64,000 bases of DNA from Zopfochytrium polystomum. Its lineage: Eukaryota; Chytridiomycota; Chytridiomycetes; Chytridiales; Chytridiaceae. The stretch is taken from positions 124,001-188,000 of the forward strand of contig JAIVFJ010000078.1 of assembly GCA_025765615.1 (NCBI GenBank), written 5' to 3'. Shown here piece after piece: positions 41,901 through 50,915 of the stretch. A program made the translations under genes and the position numbers. Within the stretch, counting starts at the first letter, position 1, and each line of letters starts with the position of its first letter. The notes under the pieces were generated by a model that was given only the letters and a program-made list of their open reading frames with translations, was not told where the DNA came from and ran no database searches.

Positions 41901-43978
41901 CATCTGCAGAAGGACAAAGTTGGCCCATTTCATCCCCTGCACTGAGAATATAGATGCACAAGGAACAGCAGACCTGTTTTTGCAGCACATATTCAGGCTC
42001 CATGGGCTGCCTCAGTCAATCGTCAGTGACAGAGGACCACAGTTCAGATCTCAATTTTGGAAAGCACTCACAGCAGCCCTTGGAATCAAGTCTCAACTGT
42101 CAACTGCTTATCACCCTCAGACTGATGGACAAACAGAAAGAACAAACCAGACTCTGGAGCAGTATTTGAGGTGCTATGTCAGCTATCAACAGGATGATTG
42201 GCCCACCCTCCTTCCACTGGCAGAATTTGCTCTCAACAATTCTCTCCACTCAAGCACCCAGCTATCTCCTTTCTTTGCAACCTATGGCTTCAATCCAAGA
42301 GGAGATCTTCTGGGACAAGAGACCCTATCCAATGTCCAAGCTCCTGCTGCGGCTTCACACTTACATAAGCTCAAGATCATCAGCACCTTCCTGGACTCCA
42401 CCCTGAAGCAAGCCCAAGAAGATGCCTCAAGATTTGCCAACACTCACAGAATGGACCATGCCCTTGCTGTGGGTCAGCAAGTTTGGCTTCTGAGGAAGAA
42501 CTTGCAGACCAAAAGACCAAGTCCCAAGCTAGACAACCTCAAGTTGGGTCCTTTCAAGATCTTGGAGCAAATCAATCCAGTCACCTTCAAGCTGGATCTC
42601 CCTGCATCCATGAAGATCCACCCAGTTTTCCATGTCAGCCTTTTAGAGAAGTTTGTGGCCAATTCCATTCCAGGCAGAGTTGTTCCTCCTCCTCCTCCAG
42701 TTGAGGTAGAAGGTGAAGAGGAATTTGAGGTTGAACAAATCTTGGATGCCAAGTGGTTTGGAAGGACACTCAAGTTCCTTGTTAAGTGGAAAGGTTACTC
42801 AGATGCTGACAACACCTGGGAGCCTGAGTCAAACCTCACTCACTGCCAAGACCTTCTGCTCGAGTTTAAGACCAGGTACCCCACCAAGTTGCAGAAGAGG
42901 CCTAAAAGGGGGAGATGATGTTATGAATCACCCTCTGGAAACCTCTGGAACCTTCTAGAACATTCCTTCATGGAACCTTCTGGAACCTTCTGGAACCTTC
43001 TAGAACATTCCTTCATGGAACCTTGTGGAACCTTCTGGAACCTTCTTTGCTTTCCTGACTTGTCTTGTTGTCATTGGTATCATTGGTATCATTGTATTAC
43101 TAATTGCTCTTTCTGGAACTTTCTTTGAGTCTTGACAAGGAACACTCTCAAAAGGTATAAAAGGGGGATGGGGGACCTGTCCCATCCCTCAAGTGAATTA
43201 TTGTTTCCAATACAATCATCACTCCTCTCAGTTCCTTGTCTGCCTTGTCCTGTCCTGCCCTGTTCCTGACAGTTAGTCACCATTCGAAAGAGCTTCTAAA
43301 AATACAAACCACTCGAGATAAGATGAACTCATTGAAAGTCTCAGCGTCGTAACTCCCCTTCACAACGCCGACAGAGAGCAATCCAAACTCTGACACCGCT
43401 GGCAAAATCGAAAACCGATCTCCTCGAACAAAAACCTGATCTTTTTGAGGCTGCTGACCTTTGAGTCCCCACCCACGTCGCCTTTGCACTGTTCTTTCGT
43501 CTTTCGAGCTTTCGTCAAGGAATATAAGCTGATCGTGGTGATACTCCCGCGCAACCATATTCATGAACTCTGCCCTTTTGAGGCTGTTTCCCTCAGCGGC
43601 GAGTTTTTTAAGCTGCTGGTTTGTGTACCCAGCACGACAGAGATATCGAAAGACAGTGGCTTGGTGGAGGACAATATCTCGGCGAAGTGCAAGCTTCAAC
43701 TTAAGTTCGCCGAGATGGAGGTCGGGGTTCTCGAGGACAAGGGCTTCTAGGGCGTGAATGTCGACCCGTGATGCCTTCCGCTTACGCCCAGGCGAATTGA
43801 GGTCATGTCTCGGTCGATCTACTTGTCCTGTTCTGTTGAACAAAGCCAGAACTCTGAAGAAGGTGCGCCTGGAAAGAAAACCTTGAAGGATCCGGACGAT
43901 TGATTTCTGACTGAATCCCAAATCCCGAAGCTGGATGGCAAGAAGCTTCACTTGAGGACTAATCTTTCTGAAGGCCAT
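38941..43978 (-). CDS. DD34E Tc1/mariner-type transposase, split by nested retrotransposon
   Basis: Exon part 1 (43978 to about 43306): MAFRKISPQVKLLAIQLRDL then HTH residues FSQKSIVRILQGFLSRRTFF and a second helix set, first catalytic Asp in QLIFLDESSKDER. Part 2 (about 39302-38941, other side of element B): LPFMNAYPNPLSVLVLDNCK (second Asp), a 54-nt intron inside the ORF (donor GTAAGC after VEEKG, acceptor TTAG), then ARLIFLPPYSPDFMPCEKIF with Glu. With that intron removed there are exactly 34 residues between the second D and the E. The insertion point lies next to an in-frame TGA, a CTAAC and a TTAG acceptor, so it is probably in another short intron. Outer ATG at 43978 chosen over a GTG at 44032 in the inverted repeat. 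Confidence 0.85.
39320..39672 (+). repeat. 5' LTR of element B
   Basis: TGTTATGAATCACC...GTTCCTGACA. Array of GAA/TTC pentamers 39347-39447, a three-unit site at 39512-39524, TATAAAA at 39557-39563. Confidence 0.95.
39347..39447 (+). promoter_or_regulatory. Heat-shock-element array in the LTR
   Basis: Alternating GAA and TTC triplets separated by exactly two bases: four perfect units in GAACCTTCTAGAACATTCC (39349-39367), eight perfect units in 39374-39411 and six with one mismatch in 39419-39447. This is the consensus bound by trimers of heat-shock factor. A further TTC-GAA-TTC site (39512-39524) lies about 33 bp upstream of the TATA box. The same array is at 42946-43046, 6902-7002 and, contracted, 4118-4174. 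Confidence 0.85.
39713..40636 (+). CDS. Chromovirus Gag with CCHC zinc knuckle (element B)
   Basis: 307 aa, intact, starting MSDPNNTFPDATAFQALMDQ 40 bp after the LTR. Gln-rich coiled-coil lead, gag domain (KFTGLAKDLRNFMATVENVI; LEATFGDPYASWTARSKLKH) and knuckle CFYCGSKEHAVKDC near the end. It overlaps the Pol frame, which is open from 40504, by about 130 nt in the -1 register, so Pol is probably made as Gag-Pol by frameshifting or from a separate start; no canonical slippery heptamer was found in the overlap. Confidence 0.93.
   Translation: MSDPNNTFPDATAFQALMDQLQALSRQTHQLQEQVLHQQHQLQQQLHQQEHQALPLPQANQAREPKVPSPDKFTGLAKDLRNFMATVENVILLQPSRFPSEQVKVLFTSTLLSGQAQSWYRSLPSTPTTLQELWEGLEATFGDPYASWTARSKLKHIKQGKQSCVAYTNQFKQLARDSGYNDAALMELYHDGLHESIQDMLSQSLDIPETLEEYILLAIKIDNRLYSKRLKQRQVGTTSRPTPVPQALTVPEPMQVDAVETLPKGPLSQEEKTRRAQQGLCFYCGSKEHAVKDCPRKKHPNSQVQAH
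40552..42918 (+). CDS. Chromovirus Pol without RT/RNase H: protease - integrase - chromodomain
   Basis: 788 aa, open. Aspartic protease ([37 protein letters not shown]); Ser/Gln tandem-repeat linker (units like [20 protein letters not shown]); integrase with HHCC ([29 protein letters not shown]), D in [11 protein letters not shown], D in [13 protein letters not shown], E in [19 protein letters not shown]/F-type region ([20 protein letters not shown]); chromodomain ([39 protein letters not shown]). In complete chromoviruses about 500-600 residues of RT and RNase H sit between protease and integrase; here the linker takes their place. The stop TGA abuts the 3' LTR and overlaps the polypurine tract. 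The listed start is a GTG, not a true initiator. Confidence 0.92.
   Translation: [788 protein letters not shown]
42904..42918 (+). other. Polypurine tract of element B
   Basis: AAAAGGGGGAGATGA immediately before the 3' LTR; primes plus-strand DNA synthesis. It contains the Pol stop codon. Confidence 0.8.
42919..43271 (+). repeat. 3' LTR of element B
   Basis: Same length and, wherever compared, same sequence as the 5' LTR, including the heat-shock array. Confidence 0.95.
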
Positions 43979-44016
43979 GCTCGTCGCAGCGCTGCGGCGA
44001 TGTGATCGAAGACAAC

Positions 44017-44172
44017 TGACAAGTCCTTCCACTAATTGGCGAGAAGAATTTCGAGAGAATCTGGTGGGCGGGAGTGGTGTTTGGCCGACAAAATCTTTTT
44101 ACTTTGTGGCCACTGATTGAACTTTTTTTGTGGCGAAAAAACAGGTTGTGCCAACAATTTCGCAAACTACTG
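44017..44172 (-). repeat. Right terminal inverted repeat (156 bp)
   Basis: Reverse complement of the left repeat; its inner edge is 39 bp upstream of the transposase ATG, so it probably contains that gene's promoter. Confidence 0.93.
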
Positions 44173-44457
44173 TAAACTATGGCGAACACGTTATGTGAGA
44201 TACTTGAGACTCATACCACCACCCGCAACTACAGAGCATAGCTCCACAATCCCTGTCTTCTTGGGGAGCTGGAGGTGCGGCAGCCAATCTTGTTCCGCTT
44301 CTTTGGATCTTGGTGGGAGGCTGACAGCCCCAGCCATCCACGTAATTCGTGCGTGGGATTTTTCGTTTTTTGTGGCACCATCACTGGCAGAGGCCGCGGT
44401 TCAGCGAGCGCCAAAATCCCTGAACCAAAAAACAACCCCCAACGAAGGAAGGAAGGA

Positions 44458-45012
44458 ATGCGATCGACCAACTTCTTTCGCGCCGCGCTACGAACGGCGG
44501 CATCGGCCCCGTCCGCTACCTTTTCGCCTGCGACACCAAGTGCCTTCTCGGGGGCCGTTGCTGCTCTCGGCGGCGGACCTCTGGTGTGCCGTTTCTCAAC
44601 AGCTCCAGCACCAACGCCGACACCGAGTGGGCCGTCACTATTTGCCGCGCCGCGGTTGGAAACGCGATCTGCCGGCACCGCCAGCACCGGCGCGGGTTTT
44701 GGTCCATCGCCCGCCTTCGCCGCAGGGTCCCCCTTCTTTTCGCCAACAACTGGATCCTCCATCGCTGGTGTTGGTTCCACGATTGGAGAAACGTTGCCGT
44801 TGGGAATACCTGCGGCTGCGTGTGTGGGACCACTCGTTGGGCGTGGGATGCATGTATTTATGACCTGGGTCTTCGAGGACGACCGGTACGTTCAACATCA
44901 GCGGTTTATTAGGCGGGGGGGTGGGGAAGGGGGGTTGTGCGCGTCAGCAGCTTTCCGTCTGAAGTGGGCTTCAAGTGACGCGTGCACCGATGCAGCGTCG
45001 GACCTCAACTGA
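44458..45012 (+). CDS. Hypothetical protein with mitochondrial-type leader
   Basis: Not recognised. Begins MRSTNFFRAALRTAASAPSA, then Ala/Ser/Pro-rich sequence with FSTAPAPTPTPSG: Arg/Ser/Ala-rich, no acidic residues for about 60 codons, as in a mitochondrial targeting peptide. The body is Gly/Ala/Pro-rich to VGRGMHVFMTWVFEDDR, where a GTACGT donor occurs (about 44886); the ORF continues to 45012, but splicing into an exon beyond AG at 45167 is possible. A competing minus-strand ORF (44780-44229) is of similar length and equally unrecognised. Confidence is low that it is a gene at all. Confidence 0.3.
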   Translation: MRSTNFFRAALRTAASAPSATFSPATPSAFSGAVAALGGGPLVCRFSTAPAPTPTPSGPSLFAAPRLETRSAGTASTGAGFGPSPAFAAGSPFFSPTTGSSIAGVGSTIGETLPLGIPAAACVGPLVGRGMHVFMTWVFEDDRYVQHQRFIRRGGGEGGLCASAAFRLKWASSDACTDAASDLN

Positions 45013-45524
45013 CGAATCTTCCTCCACCCCATTTCAAAACACCAAGTTGCTGACACCATTCTTTCCGCCCAACACAACACCACTTTCCACTTAAACACCA
45101 AACGACCGATTTTGCCCTGGCCCCGCCATCATTCATATGTGATCTTTTTTGCCGTATGCCCCCAGAAGGTTTGTCCTGTTGATTCACTTTCACTGCCCTC
45201 CGTATTGTAAAATTAATTCGTATCCAGCTGACTCCCCATCACCCATTCTTTCCTCCTTCTTCTGCAATGTCTTCTCCGGCGCGAACACGAAACCGCCCTC
45301 CGTGGCTGGACGGTTACACAAATACAAACCTCTCTTCTCCGAACTTCACTGCCTGTTATTGTTCCGCTTCCAAAGATGACTTTCTTAGACGACCAATAGA
45401 GTAAAGAAAAAAATGACCACGTCAATTGCTTTCTTTCTTTCTTTTTTTTCCTCTCTTTCTATTATTCTTTCTTTCTCTTTTCACTCTTTCCTTCCTTTTT
45501 GCATTTTCAACACGATCGGCGCAT

Positions 45525-48500
45525 ATGCCTCCGAATCCGCAACACCATCACCATCGCTCGTCGCTTAAGCAGAACAATAAGGCGTTCAAGTCGCGGCATG
45601 CGTCGAAAGGGTCCATCAAAGCCAAAAACAAGGGTAATGAACGAGGGGCAAGAAGCAGCGGGGGAGCGGGGGAGCGAGGGACCGCCCTCACCTGAGCCAA
45701 CGGAGATCAATGGCGGTTAACAGAACTAATTCGTCGAAAACGTCAGGACGTGTTGAGAAGAGCCCAAAGGCAACGTCCATATCCAACTCGCTCTCGTCAA
45801 AGAAGGCAGATCGCCGCAACGCCGCCAAAATTGAGCAGGCGAAGAAGCGGAGCGAACTAGCGTCCAACATTAGACTGTTCACTGGCCCCAACGCTCCACC
45901 GAAAGTCGTTGTAAGTTTTTAGAGTGATGAGCTCAGCAACCACGGCAAGTCTGCTAACATCTGCAATCTGCCGTTGCGCTCTAGGCAGTTGTCCCGCTTT
46001 GCCCAGACGTTGATCCACTTCAAGTTGTTGTCGACCTGCACACATGCCTGGAACTCTCCTGCCAGTCGCAACCGGTGGGACCGGTCACTCTTTCGTAAGA
46101 GTAAAAAATACCACTAGCTCCAGAACTAAAATGTCGCCTTCTTGATCGATGCGCTGGATGATCAGTGTTGAGCGTTTCAAGCAGAAGTTGAAGATAGTTC
46201 CAGTGTCCAGAAGACTGATGGATATTTTGGATGCAGTTCGCGTTTCCGACTTCGTGATACTGCTGATGTCGGCGGCCGTCGAAGTTGACGCAGAGGGCAC
46301 CCTAGCCTTGACAGCCATTAAGGCGCAGGGTGTTCCGTTACTTCATGGTGTTGTGCAGGTGAGTGCCAAGTGTCGTGCGTTTGCTTTCGGATTGCTTCGT
46401 CCGCTCGGTCTAGGTTCATAAAAGCTTTAGCACTTGGAGAATGATTCTCCAAAAATGCAGGCAGCAGTGAGAAAATCCCTTCTCAGCTACATGGAGGCGC
46501 ATTTTCCTGGATCGGATTCCAAACTGTTTTCAACTAGCCAAACTCAGGTTGGTCGAGCTCTCACGTTGAATGCGCGTTGAAAATTGACTCGAGTCAAGGA
46601 AGCAATATCTCTTCTGCGAAGCATTACCTCCATTCGTCCAAAGCCCGTCGTGTGGCGGGACCAGCACTCGTACGTTGTGAGCGATGCACTCGAATTCCAA
46701 GAGACCGATGGCGAGAGCGGGATCGGAATCCTGAAAGTTATGGGACACGTTCGCGGCCAGAGCTTGTCGGCGAATCGCTTGATTCACATCCAAGGTTTCG
46801 GAGACTATCAAATTCAGAAGGTCTGCGCACGACCTCGGGCCATGGAAGTCCTATTAAGACGTTATATTTTATTAATAGATCACGTCGTGCCCCATTGTTC
46901 GAGGAAACGGGGAGGTTGTCGACCCCGTGGATCTGCAATTCCCGCACCCAGAGCTTCAGGATTCTCTTGTCGCTGAAAACGAACCAGATCCAATGGACGG
47001 AGAGCAGACTTGGCCAACGGACGAGGAGATTGCAGAAGGGGACGCGAACGTAGCCAGAATAGAACAACTTCGGGCCGAAAGAAAAAAGAAGCTTCTGCGA
47101 GTCCCCAAAGGTACTTCAGCGTATCAAGCTGCGTGGATTGTGGACGAGGCAGAGAACGGGGACGAAGGCGAGGACAGTAGCGGGGAGAACGGCGACGACT
47201 TCGACATGGACGACGGCGAAGATGAGGGGGAGAGCGATGAGGAACGAGCCGGGAGTGGCGAAGAAGCCGAGGACCAGAGTGAAGAAGAGTACGAGGAAAT
47301 TGAGCCGGAGTCGAAGCTTGACGATTTTGATGTTGGTTTCAATGTTGCGGATGACGAGCGGCAGTTGAGTGTGATTGTAATTTAACTCAACTCCAAACGG
47401 TTGCATATTCATCCCGTATGCAGATATAAGGAATACCTTGCCGAGAAAAAGAAGCGCAAAGAGGAGGAAGACGACCTGCAGTTCCCGGACGAAGTCGACA
47501 CCCCACGCGAGATTCCTGCCCGAGTTCGCTTTGCCCGATACCGTGGGTTGAAGAGTTTCCGCACCTCTCCTTGGGATCCATACGAAAATCTACCCCTTGA
47601 TTACGCGCGTATCTTCCAATTTGAAAATTACAAGCGAACGCGATCCAAAGTGCTGAAAGACCTTGCGCTTGGGGAGGATCAGTGGGAGGGAGTAGACGTG
47701 GGTCGGAAAGTGATTGTCTGGATAACCAACGTTCCAAAAGCTGTTATGGGTAAGAAATTCTTGTCCGTGGTGATCACTTCTAACCGAATTGGCTTTAGAA
47801 ACCCACAACCCCCGGCTGCCTTTCACCATTTTCTCGTTGCTCCCACACGAGAGGAAATTCACTTTGGCCTCGTGCAATATTCATCGAGTTGATCACACCA
47901 ATGCACAATCAGCACGGACAATTCGATCGAAGGATCCACTAATTCTATGGAGTGGATTTCGAAAGTTTGAGGTTCGGCCTACTTTCTCGGAGACAAAAGG
48001 CGGAAGCAATGGCGTGTTCCGTTTCGAGCGATACTTTCACCCCAATAAGAATGTACTCGCGAACTTTTACGGTCCCATCGCATTCATGAACGAGCCAGTT
48101 CTCGTTTTCCGAGCGTCTGAAATGGAAGAGGGTAGGAACACTTGTTTTTTTTCACTCGGCTCTAGCTACGGCTGTTCCTCACCCGCCACCACCATCCTTC
48201 CCCGGGCATAACGCAGTTCCCACCCTTGTTGCTACCGGTCACTCTGTTCCACCTTCACCGCTACGAATCGTCGCAAAGCGAATCCTTCTAACTGGCCACC
48301 CATTTAAAATTCATCGCCGTTCGGCCGTCATACGGTATATGTTCTTTGACCCGCAGGACGTTGAGTACTTCAAGCCTATCCAGCTCCACACAAAAATGGG
48401 GCTTACGGGTCACATCCGGGAGTCCCTAGGCACCCACGGATACATGAAGTGTTTGTTTGGGGAGCAGATCAAGCCGCAGGACACGGTGTGCCTGTCGCTG

Positions 48501-48671
48501 TACAAGCGAGTGTTTCCAAAGTGGAACACTCAAACGTGGGTAGACGACGGCGCCGGGCGATCCGGCTGGGCAGCAGCTTCAGGCAAGGACGGGGACGGTG
48601 AGTGGCCCGTCGAGCGGGCACTTACAGGAGAAGCTGGGGGCGCTTCTGCCAGTGCGATGATGACTGACTGA
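45525..48671 (+). CDS. TSR1: Ribosome biogenesis protein TSR1 (about 10 exons)
   Basis: GTPase-like factor that binds the 40S pre-subunit in cytoplasmic maturation and blocks premature joining. Exons approximately 45525-45633, 45724-45910, 45985-46093, 46160-46358, 46450-46548, 46580-46820, 46878-47374, 47420-47748, 47800-48130 and 48215-48671. Start [20 protein letters not shown] then [54 protein letters not shown]2CN-type [20 protein letters not shown]; acidic DED stretch; DUF663-type [77 protein letters not shown], ending [13 protein letters not shown]. All TSR1 blocks occur in order. The frame across intron 1 could not be resolved to a clean GT-AG join. Confidence 0.92.
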
Positions 48672-48779
48672 GGAATGATCAACCATAAATAAAAACAGAA
48701 AAACACTAATCAAATGGAGTTGAAAGAGAAAAGGAAAGAAAATGAAAAGAAAGAAAACTAAACGTCAAGACGAAAGAAG

Positions 48780-50130
48780 ATGTCGTCAGAGTTCGGAACA
48801 GTCAAGGTGATGCAATCAATGAACTATAAGGAAGCGACCGGCGGCAGGCGGCGACGGCGGCCGCGACACAGTCGCTGGCTGGCGCAGGCATCGACGCAAA
48901 GACAGCACAGTTATTCCACTCCGTGCCCACTTTCCCCTCACCCAAGCACGCCCTTGCCTTTTCTTGTTAACCCTGGTGCGCAGCAATCATCGGTTTCTAA
49001 TCTTTCTTTCTTGGCCGACCAAAAAACGGGGGAAAAAAACGACAAAAAAAAAAGGTTGCGGTCATCGGTGGAAGGTATGCATCCCCCCCGTCGTCGTTGT
49101 CCTGACTGTGTTTGAGTCGTGTGCGTCGGCGGGGTCAGTCCCTTTGCCGACACTGCAGCCGCGCGCACGGATGTTCACCCAAATGACAGATTCACACTCA
49201 CACGTTTCATTTCTGTTTCGCCCTTTCTTGTCTTTCCTTTCCTCCTTTTCTCCGCCAACGTTTCACAGCGGCCTGTACAGCTTGGAGGGTCTGCAGGTCC
49301 TGGGCGAGGTTAACCCCGAAACGCCGTGGGGATTTCCTTCGGACAAGCTTGTGATTTGCCAGACGGATGCGGGCGACAAGGTCGCATTCCTGGCCCGGCA
49401 CGGCCGCGGCCACTACCTGAACCCTTCCGAGGTCCCGTCGCGGGCCAACATTGCGGCGCTCAAGAGCATTGGCGTCGAGGCCATCATTTCGTTCTCGGCC
49501 GTCGGGTCGCTGCGCGAGGAAATCGCGCCTCGCGACTTTATTCTGCCGTCGCAGATCATCGACCGCACCAAGGGCATCCGGCCGTCTACGTTTTTTGAGA
49601 ACGGCGTGACGGCCCACTGCATGTTTGCCGACCCGTTCGACGCCTCCCTTGCGCAGCTGATCGGCGAGGTCGCCACGACGGCGACGCCGTCGGTCAAGTT
49701 CCACGCGGATCGGACGCTCGTGTGCATGGAAGGCCCCGCCTTCTCGACGCGGGCCGAGTCGCACCTGTACCGGTCGTGGGGCGGCGACATTATCAACATG
49801 TCAGCGCTGCCAGAGGCCAAGCTCGCGCGCGAGGCGGAGATTGCGTATCAGATGGTGTGCATGAGCACCGACTACGACTGCTGGAGGGTGGATGAGGAGG
49901 CGGTGACGGTCGCGGCGGTGATGGCTACGATGCAAGCGAACGTGGTGACCGCGCGGGACCTGCTTGTTCAGCTGCTCCCCAAGGTCTTTGCCGCCCTGCA
50001 CGGTGGCTCGCTCAAGTCCGTCTCTGCGCTGAAGGGGTCGATGCGCTTTGCGATCATGACGGCACCGGCGAAGCGCAACCCGGAGACAGTGGAAAAGCTC
50101 AAGTACATTCTGCCCGCCGACTACTTTTAA
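48780..50130 (+). CDS. MTAP: S-methyl-5'-thioadenosine phosphorylase (MTAP)
   Basis: Phosphorolysis of methylthioadenosine to adenine and 5-methylthioribose-1-phosphate in methionine salvage. Exon 1 48780-48806 (MSSEFGTVK), a 20-nt exon 2 49055-49074 and exon 3 49269-50130 join to VAVIGGSGLYSLEGLQVLGE, the start of the phosphorylase fold. Then TPWGFPSD, ARHGRGHYLNPSEVPSRANI, SFSAVGSLREEIAPRDFILP, MEGPAFSTRAESHLYRSWGG, INMSALPEAKLAREAEIAYQ and STDYDCWR, the trimeric MTAP pattern with the substrate-binding Asp pair region. About 300 aa, normal size. A long T-run and poly-A (50400-50443) follow the stop. Confidence 0.95.
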
Positions 50131-50399
50131 GAAAGGTTGTCAAAGGAACCGCAAGGTTTCCTTTTTTTTTTTTTCTTTCTTTTTTTTTCTTCGGTTTGTT
50201 GTTGTTGGTGGTGTTGTTGCTTGTTGTTTGTTGTGGAGGGGCAAAAGACATTTGTTTGTTGTTCGTCCGTGGTCGAGTTTCAATCCACCACCACTTTCCC
50301 TCCCATTTGTCCTTTTTTTGGAAATGAAAGCAGGGTCAGTCCGTTTCTTCTGTTTTGTTCCTCAGGAGGGGAACAAAAAAAAATACCAAACAAGACCAA

Positions 50400-50404
50400 A
50401 GAAG

Positions 50405-50443
<39 letters not shown>
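50400..50443. repeat. Long poly-A tract
   Basis: About 40 A residues after a short GAAGAA lead, between MTAP and the arrestin-like gene; a (GA)n block follows at 50525-50575. Confidence 0.8.
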
Positions 50444-50915
50444 AAGGCCAGGTTCGTAGTTGCGCAACAAGGGCGGATGGGAGGGTGGCGAGACGGGAGG
50501 CTGTGCTGGACAGGACAGAGACCGAAGCGAGAGAGAGAGACGGCGGAGGAGAGAGAGAGAGAGAGAGAGCGAGAGCGGCATGCAAGCGTGCGAGCAAGAA
50601 AGGAAGCTCGTCCTCCCCTCCCACCACTTTCCCCTTCCTCTTCCCCCCATCCATCAAGCTTCTCCATGCATTTCCCCACCCCCGCCACCCCCCAGCGATT
50701 CGCGCGGGGGCCGCTGTTGCGCTGCCCGGCTCTGCTGTCGGTGATCGGAAAGTCTTCCTCTCCTCCTCTTTCGGCATCACCGTGTTTCTCAACAGCATGC
50801 AAAGGAAGTGGCTAATCGGTTTTCTCCGTTGGACACCCTCCTTCCCACCCCCAAGCCACAACCACCTCATCTCTTTCTCCTTTATTAACGCATCCGAGCA
50901 ACCCTCGCTGGCAGC

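Larger units (their letters stand above)
39320..43271 (+). mobile_element. Ty3/gypsy chromovirus derivative, element B
   Basis: 5' LTR 39320-39672, 3' LTR 42919-43271, each 353 bp and identical wherever I compared them. Flanking GTTAG at 39315-39319 and 43272-43276. Gag and Pol ORFs are open. The Pol ORF lacks reverse transcriptase and RNase H, so the element is non-autonomous; equal LTRs imply very recent insertion. It lies opposite in orientation to the transposase it interrupts. Confidence 0.95.
37035..44172. mobile_element. Tc1/mariner-type transposon with cargo gene, split by element B
   Basis: Inverted repeats of 156 bp (37035-37190 and 44017-44172) with only a handful of mismatches, outer ends CAGTAGTTTGCGAAATTG, flanked by TA at 37033-37034 and 44173-44174. 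Removing the nested retrotransposon and one GTTAG leaves a 3.18-kb unit. It holds two convergent genes, cargo on plus and DD34E transposase on minus, whose stop codons are 14 bp apart. Confidence 0.92.

Noticed and set aside
44229..44833. Two minus-strand ORFs opposite the mitochondrial-leader ORF
   Set aside because: GC-rich DNA keeps all frames open; neither shows a family motif. Kept only as an alternative in the plus-strand entry.
50228..50870. Overlapping ORFs on both strands around the poly-A and (GA)n tracts
   Set aside because: Products are Lys or Phe runs plus Arg/Glu repeats; codon pattern follows the repeat, not a gene.
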